From Bacteroidota bacterium (GTDB taxonomy: Bacteria > Bacteroidota > Bacteroidia > Chitinophagales > Chitinophagaceae), in NCBI GenBank assembly GCA_023427575.1, contig JAEZAY010000187.1, positions 1-6,539 on the forward strand: DNA of 6,539 nucleotides, in the 5' to 3' direction. Shown here piece after piece: positions 1 through 5,935 of the stretch. Both the position numbers and the translations under genes were made by a program. The notes under the pieces are model-generated. The model ran no database searches, was not told where the DNA came from, and saw only the letters and a program-made list of their open reading frames with translations. The first letter of the stretch is position 1, and each line of letters begins with the position of its first letter.

Positions 1-1301
1 ACGCCTTTTGCTGCAGAGGCAAAACTCAGCATCCCTACCTGCAGGGGAGAGTTTAGTGTTACCCCTGCTGCATTATTAATGCGTAGCGTAAGATCATTAT
101 TCGCATTGTCGATGGAGCCATTGTGTGAGAAAACGGTCTGATTGGTTGTTCCGTTTAATTCTACAACATAAAGATCGGTTGCGCCCACCGTTGCTGTAGC
201 AGAAGATCCAAAACTGCCTGCACTGTGATTAAAGTTTCCGGCAACTCCCAGCACCGTTGTGTTTATAACAGCTTCTGACGATAGCTGCATATCGAATGCA
301 GTTCCACCTGCATTGAAGTTTCCATTCACCTGCAAATTAACAAGCTGCGAGGCATCATCCATATCCGAAATCGCCACCACCGAATTTCCAGAAACTGTCA
401 GGTCGCCTTCGATAATTACATTCACCGTACCCGGAGTTACATTTCTGTTTCCAAATAAGATCAGGGTGGAACCGTTGGTATTTACAATTTCAAGGTTGCC
501 TTCGATCGTGATATTATACAGATCGAGCAGGATGGTTTCGGCTGACTGATTGGGACAATCATAATATATGGAACCCAGTGATTCAGTTTCAGCAACGCTA
601 AACCCATCGTTTATAACACCGGTGATTTCAATTAGAGATAAAGGATCCCAGTTCAGATCGGGAATGAACCCACCATCTGATTCCATTTTCCATACTGCAC
701 CGGCATTTACAAATACATATTCATTACCGGTAAAATCGATCAGGGGCGAACTTGCATTCGCGCCAAATTCGATCCTTCCATTAATCTGAATGGCATTGCC
801 AAGGCCGCCGCTGCTGGGAATTTCAAATACCGAACCCAGTCCGTTATCCGGGAAATCAGCATTTGTAAATCTCCAGGTTCCATTAATGGCAGCTTTCGCT
901 CCATCGGCAAAACGTACATTAAAACCAATATCGGCGGTGGTGCTGACGATTAGAACGCTGTTCGCGTCAATTTGCAATGCAGGACTGGCTGAATTGGTAC
1001 TGGTAAGCTCAATGTCTACATCCGATGCACCAGCCACCAGTAATACTCTTGAGTTACCGGTTACGATCAGGCGTGATAATAAAACACTGCCCAGATCCAG
1101 GTTGATTTGGGCATTATTGTCGATAAAGACCTGGTGTGAAGCTCCGTTGGGAACACCTGCCCCGCCACTGCCATTACTGGACCCTGACCAGTTCGATGCC
1201 GTATTCCAGTTTCCTGTTGCGCCCCCGACCCAGTAAAAATTTTGTGCGTGTGCATATACGGTGAATGCCAGGCATAAAATAAACAGGTAGAATTTTTTCA
1301 T
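1..1301 (-). CDS. Secreted repeat-rich surface protein, partial (3' end beyond left edge)
   Basis: The minus-strand frame is open from an ATG at 1299-1301 to the left edge, 433 codons with no stop, so the C-terminus is missing. Residues 1-19 form a signal peptide (MKK, hydrophobic core, then AHA before QN). Next comes YWVGGATGNWNTASNWS at 23-39 and a VPNGASHQVFIDN stretch at 50-62, a start often seen in large exported Bacteroidota proteins. The rest is short beta-strand-like segments rich in Asn, Gly, Ser and Thr, with recurring turns such as INGTW (139), INGRI (173), IEGNL (266), IEGDL (297), VNGNF (325) and VAGNF (353). A segment near 378-430 (VVELNGTTNQTVF, then LTLRINNAAGVTL) resembles repeats in Bacteroidota extracellular proteins. 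This suggests a beta-helical or adhesin-like surface protein. A type IX sorting domain would be expected at the missing C-terminus, but that is inference. Function unknown. The plus-strand frames across this region are shadows. Confidence 0.
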   Translation of the reverse strand, partial: MKKFYLFILCLAFTVYAHAQNFYWVGGATGNWNTASNWSGSSNGSGGAGVPNGASHQVFIDNNAQINLDLGSVLLSRLIVTGNSRVLLVAGASDVDIELTSTNSASPALQIDANSVLIVSTTADIGFNVRFADGAKAAINGTWRFTNADFPDNGLGSVFEIPSSGGLGNAIQINGRIEFGANASSPLIDFTGNEYVFVNAGAVWKMESDGGFIPDLNWDPLSLIEITGVINDGFSVAETESLGSIYYDCPNQSAETILLDLYNITIEGNLEIVNTNGSTLILFGNRNVTPGTVNVIIEGDLTVSGNSVVAISDMDDASQLVNLQVNGNFNAGGTAFDMQLSSEAVINTTVLGVAGNFNHSAGSFGSSATATVGATDLYVVELNGTTNQTVFSHNGSIDNANNDLTLRINNAAGVTLNSPLQVGMLSFASAAKG

Positions 1302-1386
1302 ACTACGAATAAAATTTAAAAGAATAAAATTCCTAGGAAATGGATCTCAGAGGTCTTGTGGGCGGGTTGGATTGCAAGAAAGTGGG

Positions 1387-1416
1387 CAAATTACACTAAT
1401 TACATATTCAATGCAA
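1387..1416 (-). promoter_or_regulatory. Candidate promoter of the left-edge surface protein gene
   Basis: Read on the minus strand, TTG (1414-1416) is followed by 19 nt and GTAATTTG (1387-1394). The Bacteroidota housekeeping sigma consensus is TTG or TTTG, about 19-21 nt, then TAnnTTTG. Spacing is right and the -7 box differs at one consensus base. It would leave an untranslated leader of roughly 80 nt before the ATG at 1301. No other match was seen in the 1302-1561 spacer. Confidence 0.5.
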
Positions 1417-1463
1417 CACTCTTTTCAATAATAAAAAGAAAGAAAATTCCAGATTTTGGAAAG

Positions 1464-1489
1464 CATTCGGATCCTGGAAAATCCGAATG
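1464..1489 (-). terminator. Inverted repeat downstream of der, possible terminator
   Basis: CATTCGGAT (1464-1472) and ATCCGAATG (1481-1489) are a perfect 9-bp inverted repeat around an 8-nt loop, starting about 70 nt past the der stop codon. Read on the minus strand, the hairpin is followed by CTTTCC and, some 14 nt later, a T-rich tract (about 1432-1446). The T tract is not immediately adjacent, so this is an imperfect intrinsic terminator. It could instead stabilise the 3' end of the der transcript. Confidence 0.4.
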
Positions 1490-1500
1490 TTGGGAACGGA

Positions 1501-1529
1501 TTTCGGTACCGGTTCTGAAAAAACCGAAA
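1501..1529. repeat. Second inverted repeat in the der downstream spacer
   Basis: TTTCGGT (1501-1507) and ACCGAAA (1523-1529) form a perfect 7-bp inverted repeat around a 15-nt loop. It lies between the der stop and the 9-bp repeat at 1464-1489, so the two hairpins are in series in a der read-through transcript. No T tract follows on either strand. Role unknown. Confidence 0.35.
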
Positions 1530-1561
1530 CCATAAGTCAAACACTGATAATCAATATCTAT

Positions 1562-2878
1562 CTATTTTTTCCGGAAGAATAAACGGACAGGCGTACCCGT
1601 AAAATCGAAATGCTGCCGCAACTGATTTTCCAGATACTGACGATATGAATCTTTCACATCATCGGGATAATTACAGAAAAAAGCAAAAGATGGCACCTGC
1701 GTAGGCAATTGGGTAACGTACTTTATTTTTAAAGGATGGCCTCTTACCACTGGAGCCCGGTAATTTTCGATCGCCTTTAACATCACCTCATTCAACCTGG
1801 AAGTAGGAATATGCCTTTGCTTATTGGCATATACATCGAGTGCTACTTCTATTACTTTAAAGATCCGCGTTTTTTCAACGGCTGATATAAACAAAACAGG
1901 CACATCCGAAAATGGCGCAATCCGCTGTTTGATCGTTTTTTCGTAATCGCGGGCTGTATTGGTTTCCTTATCAATCAGGTCCCACTTATTTATCAGCAAA
2001 ACAATGCCCTTGCCTTTTTTTGCGGCCGTGCCGAAAATATTCAGATCCTGGGCAGTAATGCCCTTGGTGGCATCAATTACGATCAAACAGACATCGGCTT
2101 CATCCATTGCCTTAATGGCCCGTATAACCGAATAAAATTCGAGGTCTTCATGCACTTTGGCCTTACGGCGAATCCCGGCCGTATCGATGAGCACAAACTC
2201 TTTTTGGAACAGTTTATAATGCGTATGTATTGTGTCGCGCGTGGTTCCTGCAATATCGCTCACAATGGTTCTTTCCTCCCCTACCAGCGCATTCAGTAAG
2301 GACGATTTCCCCACGTTAGGCTGGCCAATGATCGAAAGCTTCGGCAATGCGGCCACTTCTTCCGTTTCATCCGATTTTTTTTCGGTGATCAGCGCCGTTA
2401 TCGCATCCAGCAGCTCGCCGGTTCCGCTTCCCGTCATCGAGGAAATAAAAAACATATTTTCAAAACCCAGACTGTAAAATTCGGAACCTTCCAGCAGCCG
2501 GCTGTGATTATCAACCTTATTCACCGCAACAAAAACAGGTTTCGATGTTCTTCGGATTACATCCGCCATTGACTCATCAAGATCAGTGATTCCTGTGGTA
2601 ACATCCACCATAAAAATGATGGCATCGGCCTCATTCAAAGCGATCAAAACCTGCTTCTTGATTTCCTTTTCAAACACGTCATCACTCTGCGCTACAAAAC
2701 CGCCTGTATCGATGATATTAAAACTTTTGCCATTCCAGTCGGCAACGCCATACTGACGGTCGCGGGTTACTCCGCTAACATCATCCACTATCGCTTTTCG
2801 CTGTTCCAGCATCCGGTTAAAAAAAGTGCTTTTTCCAACGTTCGGACGACCGACCACCGCTACTGTAAATCCCGACAT
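1562..2878 (-). CDS. der: Ribosome-assembly GTPase Der (EngA)
   Basis: This is a complete 438-residue protein, within the usual length of the family. Der is an essential double-GTPase that associates with the 50S subunit and is needed for its late assembly. The tandem G domains that define the family are visible. Domain 1 has the P-loop GRPNVGKST at 10-18, DTGG at 57-60 and NKVD at 120-123. Domain 2 has GQPNVGKSS at 185-193, DTAGI at 232-236, NKWD at 297-300 and SAVEK at 332-336. A KH-like domain fills about 354-438 and ends in the basic tail FRKK. An acidic linker (about 167-175) separates the G domains. The ATG at 2876-2878 puts the P-loop at residue 10, as is typical. The gene follows era on the same strand after 84 bp with no terminator seen between them, so co-transcription is likely. 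No clear promoter was found in the spacer. Confidence 0.97.
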   Translation of the reverse strand: MSGFTVAVVGRPNVGKSTFFNRMLEQRKAIVDDVSGVTRDRQYGVADWNGKSFNIIDTGGFVAQSDDVFEKEIKKQVLIALNEADAIIFMVDVTTGITDLDESMADVIRRTSKPVFVAVNKVDNHSRLLEGSEFYSLGFENMFFISSMTGSGTGELLDAITALITEKKSDETEEVAALPKLSIIGQPNVGKSSLLNALVGEERTIVSDIAGTTRDTIHTHYKLFQKEFVLIDTAGIRRKAKVHEDLEFYSVIRAIKAMDEADVCLIVIDATKGITAQDLNIFGTAAKKGKGIVLLINKWDLIDKETNTARDYEKTIKQRIAPFSDVPVLFISAVEKTRIFKVIEVALDVYANKQRHIPTSRLNEVMLKAIENYRAPVVRGHPLKIKYVTQLPTQVPSFAFFCNYPDDVKDSYRQYLENQLRQHFDFTGTPVRLFFRKK

Positions 2879-2962
2879 AACCTTTGTATTATATATTTCT
2901 GTTTGAAAGTTTTCGCTCGCTGTTTTTACCGAACAATACTTCCCGCAATTAAATCTTATCTA

Positions 2963-3832
2963 TTATTTGTACCCATATTCCCGAAGCATCAGGTCGTTAT
3001 CACGCCATTTAGGCCTCACCTTCACGTATAGCTCGAGAAACACTTTTGATCCCAAAAAATTTTCCATTTCCTTTCGCGCTTCGGTACCCAGAAATTTAAT
3101 CATCTTTCCGCCTTCGCCCAGCAATATCCCTTTTTGCGTTTCACGCTGAACAATGATATCGGCTACAATTTTTATTAGCGTGGATTTTTCCTTGAATTCA
3201 TTCACCACCACAGTGGTATGATACGGGATTTCTTCCTTGTAAATCTGGTAAATCTTCTCTCTTACCATCTCGCCGATGAAAAATTTGGTGGGAAGATCAG
3301 AAACTTCATCGCCTTCAAAAAATGGCGGAGCTTCCGGCAGATATTTTAAAATCATCGTTATCAGTTCCGGAAATTCCACACTGCCAAGTGCCGAGATTGC
3401 CAGCGTATCGGAAGCATAGGACTTCGACCTGAAGTATTCAAGCGCCGCCGCTTTTTTCTTTTCGTCGGCCTGGTCGGTTTTATTTATAACAACCACACAG
3501 GGCACCCGAAGTTTCATTCCCTCAAAAATCCCATTCACTTCCTCCCAGTTTTCGTTAATATCCACCAGCAATATGGCCGCATCAGCATCTTCGAGAGCCG
3601 ATTTCACGGCAAACATCATCTTTTCGTGCAGGCGGTATTTGGGTTCGATAATCCCGGGAGTGTCTGAAATGATAATCTGATAATCATCTTCCGTTAAAAT
3701 GCCCTTGATGCGATGCCGGGTTGTTTGAACTTTTGAAGAAACAATGGCGAGCTTCTCACCCATTAAGGCGTTCATCAGGGTGCTTTTCCCGGCATTGGGA
3801 CGACCAAATATGCTAACGAATCCGGCTTTCAT
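2963..3832 (-). CDS. era: Ribosome-assembly GTPase Era
   Basis: This is a complete 289-residue protein, the normal size for Era, a GTPase that binds near the 3' end of 16S rRNA and promotes 30S maturation. The single G domain shows the P-loop GRPNAGKST at 10-18, an effector-region QTTRHR at 36-41, DTPG at 57-60, NKTD at 117-120 and SAL at 147-149. The C-terminal KH RNA-binding domain follows: GEMVREKIYQ at 187-196 matches the conserved Era stretch, and GEGG at 239-242 is the GxxG loop. The end (YVKVRPKWRDND) is also characteristic. The ATG at 3830-3832 starts directly before the first beta strand, leaving no room for a later start. It lies upstream of der in the same direction and downstream of the initiator tRNA, whose terminator separates the two transcripts. 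No promoter matching the Bacteroidota consensus was recognised in its 5' spacer. Confidence 0.97.
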   Translation of the reverse strand: MKAGFVSIFGRPNAGKSTLMNALMGEKLAIVSSKVQTTRHRIKGILTEDDYQIIISDTPGIIEPKYRLHEKMMFAVKSALEDADAAILLVDINENWEEVNGIFEGMKLRVPCVVVINKTDQADEKKKAAALEYFRSKSYASDTLAISALGSVEFPELITMILKYLPEAPPFFEGDEVSDLPTKFFIGEMVREKIYQIYKEEIPYHTTVVVNEFKEKSTLIKIVADIIVQRETQKGILLGEGGKMIKFLGTEARKEMENFLGSKVFLELYVKVRPKWRDNDLMLREYGYK

Positions 3833-3875
3833 CCGATAAAATTATAAATAATAAGAGGACCACGCATATTTCGGC

Positions 3876-3888
3876 CTGCCAGGGGCAG
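3876..3888. repeat. Short GC-rich hairpin in the era 5' spacer
   Basis: CTGCC (3876-3880) and GGCAG (3884-3888) form a perfect 5-bp stem with a 3-nt loop. It sits between the tRNA terminator and the era start, about 45 nt before the era ATG. It has no T tract on either strand, so it is not a terminator. It might fold in the era leader; it may also be chance. Confidence 0.25.
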
Positions 3889-3890
3889 AA

Positions 3891-3919
3891 ATGAAAAAAG
3901 GCCCTTTTCAGAGCCTTTT
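3891..3919 (-). terminator. Intrinsic terminator of the initiator tRNA
   Basis: On the minus strand AAAAGGCTC (3911-3919) pairs with GGGCCTTTT (3896-3904) around a 6-nt loop, giving a 9-bp stem with one G-U pair. The T run continues to 3894, followed by CAT. It starts two bases past the tRNA discriminator base, so it should end the tRNA transcript and insulate era from it. Confidence 0.8.
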
Positions 3920-3920
3920 G

Positions 3921-3992
<72 letters not shown>

Positions 3993-4002
3993 ATGTGGGT
4001 TG

Positions 4003-4034
4003 CAAATGTACAACCTTTTCCTATTCAGTCCAAA
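4003..4034 (-). promoter_or_regulatory. Bacteroidota-type promoter of the initiator tRNA
   Basis: On the minus strand TTTG (4031-4034) is followed by 20 nt and TACATTTG (4003-4010), an exact match to the TTTG / TAnnTTTG consensus at a normal spacing. Only 10 nt separate the -7 box from the mature tRNA 5' end at 3992, so the 5' leader removed by RNase P would be very short. Confidence 0.8.
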
Positions 4035-4080
4035 CAAATCTCAAAACTTTCAAAACACATTGGACCCGAACCATTCTATA

Positions 4081-4788
4081 TCAGCCTTTTTTAGAAATAC
4101 TGCTGGCTCCGCTGGACTTAATATCCTTTATAACTCCATTTCCTTTGTAATACACTCCGCTGGCTCCCGACGCTTTCGCATTCAGCTCTTTATTAACCGT
4201 TACTTTAATATCGGAAGCTCCGTTTGCTGATGCCACACATTTTTCAACATTGAAATCATAGCCTTTGAAGCTGCTGGCTCCGGAGGCGCTGACATCCAGC
4301 TCCGATGCGGTTCCGCTAATGGTGGCATCGGAAGCCCCGTTCAGATCGATTTTTAAACTGGTATAATCCAGATTCCCTCTAAAATCGCTGGCACCGGAAA
4401 GATTCATTGTTAATGAATTTCCCTTTAGTGTACCGGTGATATGTACATCACTGGCCCCGGAGGCATTCAGCTTTTCAAGGCTACGCAAAGAAATATAGGC
4501 TTTTAGTTTTTTATTGCCGGTATTCCACAGCGACCTTTCCGTAAAAGAAATTTGCAGCACTCCATTCTCCACTTCCGTTTTGATATGGCTTCGCGTTTCG
4601 GCATCACGGGCGCTTACAGCAACCGCATCTTCATTACCCTGACTTATATACAGGTCGATGGCATTGGAAACCCTGATCGCGTTAAAAGAACCTACCTTCC
4701 GCTGCTCGGCATTGACATCGTTGATTACCTGTTGCGAAATGCCCGCAAGCGGAATAATTACAGATAGAAACAGGAGAATTTTTTTCAT
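4081..4788 (-). CDS. Secreted head-GIN domain (DUF2807) protein, GAS-repeat paralogue
   Basis: This is a complete 235-residue protein of the head-GIN/DUF2807 family, which is common in Bacteroidota, predicted to form a right-handed beta-helix, and of unknown function. Residues 1-18 are a signal peptide (MKKILLFLSVIIPLAGIS, then QQ), so it should leave the cytoplasm. The N-terminal part holds KVGSFNAI (31-38) and the family-like core up to about 108. The rest is a ladder of seven turns marked by GAS: glycines at 111, 132, 151, 170, 190, 208 and 227, that is 18-21 residues apart, mostly as GASD or GASS. No catalytic motif is visible. It follows a paralogue on the same strand after 56 bp with no terminator seen between, so one operon is likely. 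No terminator was seen between its stop and the tRNA promoter. A periplasmic or cell-surface structural or adhesive role is inference. Confidence 0.9.
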   Translation of the reverse strand: MKKILLFLSVIIPLAGISQQVINDVNAEQRKVGSFNAIRVSNAIDLYISQGNEDAVAVSARDAETRSHIKTEVENGVLQISFTERSLWNTGNKKLKAYISLRSLEKLNASGASDVHITGTLKGNSLTMNLSGASDFRGNLDYTSLKIDLNGASDATISGTASELDVSASGASSFKGYDFNVEKCVASANGASDIKVTVNKELNAKASGASGVYYKGNGVIKDIKSSGASSISKKG

Positions 4789-4844
4789 TGCGGATAATTT
4801 AAAAATTTATGATATCTGCTCTTCGTTTGATCTTATTCAGGTGA

Positions 4845-5561
4845 TTAACTTCTTTTAGAAACATTTCCGCCGCTGCCGGTTTTTACATTCCGGATCACAC
4901 CATTGCCTTTGTATGAAACGTTTCCGCCGCTGCTCGCCCGTACCGACAATTCTTTGTTAACGGTAACCTGAACATTACTGCCGCTGCTGGTTTCTGCCTC
5001 GCAATTATCAGTAATCAGATCATAACCGTTAAACTGGCTGCCACTACTGCCTTCCACTTCAAGCCGCCCGGCTTTTCCGGAAATTTTAGCAATGGAGCCA
5101 CTGCTTTGTTCAACTTTCATATCGGCCACATCAAAACGGCCTTCCACAATGGCCCCGCTTGAAACATCCATTTCGAGCTTCCCTGATCTGATCTCGCCAT
5201 CGACCTTCACTATCGCTCCTGAACTGGCATCCAGGCCGGTCAGATCATCAACCGATACATAGGCGGTCAATTTTTTGTTCTTATTTCGCAGATCTCTTAA
5301 AAAATCCGAATCGTAATAGATTTTCAAAACTCCATTACTTACCTCTGTTTTAAGCCGGTCGCGGGTTTCCGGATCCGCCGCGCTAACGGCCACCGCTTCA
5401 GTATTGCCCTGGTTCAGCATAAGCCGGATGCCGGTGGACACTTTGATGGCATTAAAGGAACCAACTTTGCGAACCTGTGCATTTGGATCATTATATTGTT
5501 TCTGGGCCGACAACAGCAGCGATAACACCAGCCCGATTGAGAGCAAGAGCGATTTTTTCAT
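4845..5561 (-). CDS. Secreted head-GIN domain (DUF2807) protein, SSG-repeat paralogue
   Basis: This is a complete 238-residue head-GIN/DUF2807 protein, first in the likely two-gene operon. A signal peptide covers about residues 1-19 (MKK, leucine-rich core, then SAQ). It is clearly a paralogue of the downstream gene: both share KVGSFNAI, AVAVSA, KTEV, VTVNKEL and YKGNGVI in the same order. Its seven-turn ladder is marked by SSG or SGG instead of GAS: glycines at 115, 136, 155, 174, 194, 212 and 231, with the same spacing (21, 19, 19, 20, 18, 19) as the paralogue. The ATG at 5559-5561 directly precedes the signal peptide. The gene diverges from the riboswitch-controlled receptor. No good match to the Bacteroidota promoter was found upstream, so its regulation cannot be read here. 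Function is unknown; a beta-helical envelope protein is the safest description. Confidence 0.9.
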   Translation of the reverse strand: MKKSLLLSIGLVLSLLLSAQKQYNDPNAQVRKVGSFNAIKVSTGIRLMLNQGNTEAVAVSAADPETRDRLKTEVSNGVLKIYYDSDFLRDLRNKNKKLTAYVSVDDLTGLDASSGAIVKVDGEIRSGKLEMDVSSGAIVEGRFDVADMKVEQSSGSIAKISGKAGRLEVEGSSGSQFNGYDLITDNCEAETSSGSNVQVTVNKELSVRASSGGNVSYKGNGVIRNVKTGSGGNVSKRS

Positions 5562-5614
5562 GATAAGTTTTATTTAATGACTCTAAGTAAAAAAATTTGT
5601 TGCATAGTTTTTAA

Positions 5615-5637
5615 TAAAACCGGATAGCCGGTATTTA
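5615..5637. repeat. Inverted repeat in the divergent intergenic region
   Basis: ACCGG (5619-5623) and CCGGT (5628-5632) pair around a 4-nt loop. With a one-base bulge at 5633 the stem extends by TAAA (5615-5618) with TTTA (5634-5637). Read on the minus strand it is followed by TTTATTAAAA, so it might act as a weak attenuator in the leader of the SSG-repeat gene. It could equally be an operator between the divergent genes or chance. Confidence 0.3.
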
Positions 5638-5691
5638 AGTGAGACGAAGGCGGAAAATAAATGTTACAGAACGTTTAAAATATTTTGATCC

Positions 5692-5699
5692 TATATTTG
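5692..5699 (+). promoter_or_regulatory. Candidate -7 box of the TPP-riboswitch transcript
   Basis: TATATTTG matches the Bacteroidota -7 consensus TAnnTTTG exactly and lies about 30 nt before the riboswitch. No TTG or TTTG sits at the expected 19-21 nt upstream, so the -33 element is weak or absent. Transcription would begin around 5703-5707. Confidence 0.55.
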
Positions 5700-5700
5700 C

Positions 5701-5723
5701 ATCGTCGATCCAAAATGGACGAT
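5701..5723 (+). repeat. Hairpin-forming dyad at the 5' end of the riboswitch leader
   Basis: TCCA (5709-5712) pairs with TGGA (5716-5719) over an AAA loop, and ATCG (5701-5704) with CGAT (5720-5723). Alternatively ATCGTC (5701-5706) pairs with GACGAT (5718-5723). The dyad overlaps the predicted transcription start, so it may be a DNA operator or a 5' RNA cap structure. Neither is demonstrated. Confidence 0.3.
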
Positions 5724-5729
5724 ATCAGA

Positions 5730-5810
5730 TTCCCGGGGTGCTGACCAATCAAATTGGCCGGCTGAGATAATACCCGTAGAACCTGACCAGGGTAATGCCT
5801 GCGCAGGGAA
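5730..5810 (+). promoter_or_regulatory. TPP riboswitch (THI box)
   Basis: The conserved TPP aptamer blocks occur in order: GGGGTGC (5735-5741), GGCTGAGATAATACCC (5760-5775), ACCTGACCAGGGTAATGCC (5781-5799) and GCGCAGGGAA (5801-5810). P1 can form from TTCCC (5730-5734) and GGGAA (5806-5810). A variable arm forms from CCAAT and ATTGG over CAA (5745-5757). TPP binding to this class normally lowers expression of the downstream gene. It lies upstream of a TonB-dependent receptor, an arrangement known in Bacteroidota where thiamin-pathway outer-membrane receptors carry THI boxes. No good intrinsic terminator follows it, which favours control of translation. The boundaries follow P1 and may be off by a few bases. 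Confidence 0.95.
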
Positions 5811-5899
5811 GGTAGTCCACTTCTATTTTTCTACACTTCACCAGCAGTATTTCCCTTTATTGGTTATGAACCCGTGCTGAGGCCTAAGCCGGCTAATAG

Positions 5900-5930
5900 C
5901 TGATTCATTGTTTGTTAAACATTTAATCAG
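5900..5930 (+). promoter_or_regulatory. Hairpin next to the receptor start codon, possible riboswitch expression platform
   Basis: CTGATT (5900-5905) pairs with AATCAG (5925-5930), and TGTTT (5909-5913) with AAACA (5917-5921) over a GTT loop, with a 3-by-3 internal loop between the two stems. The structure ends 5 nt before the ATG at 5936, so when folded it would cover the ribosome landing site. The left arm could instead pair with ATCAG at 5724-5728, just before riboswitch P1. That this is the output switch is inference. Confidence 0.45.
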
Positions 5931-5935
5931 AAGAA

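Noticed and set aside
259..1255. Several open frames of 62-148 codons on both strands in the first 1.3 kb
   Set aside because: They overlap a continuous 433-codon minus-strand frame with a signal peptide and family-like motifs. The small frames lack recognisable domains.
2232..2477. Plus-strand 81-codon frame inside der
   Set aside because: It is antisense to the conserved second G domain and linker of Der and shows no independent features.
2967..3149. Plus-strand 60-codon frame inside era
   Set aside because: It is antisense to the Era KH domain and resembles nothing recognisable.
4552..4858. Plus-strand frames of 71 and 66 codons over the start of the GAS-repeat gene
   Set aside because: They are antisense to the signal peptide and conserved N-terminal core of the head-GIN protein.
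4081..5561. Glycine/serine repeats as a DNA repeat array or CRISPR-like element
   Set aside because: The periodicity is at the protein level with variable codons and intervening sequence. No identical DNA repeats with spacers are present.
5808..5834. Possible riboswitch terminator: GAAG pairing with CTTC before TATTTTT
   Set aside because: The stem has only 4 bp with an 8-nt loop. It competes with the 3' strand of P1, so TPP binding would disrupt rather than promote it, opposite to the expected repression.
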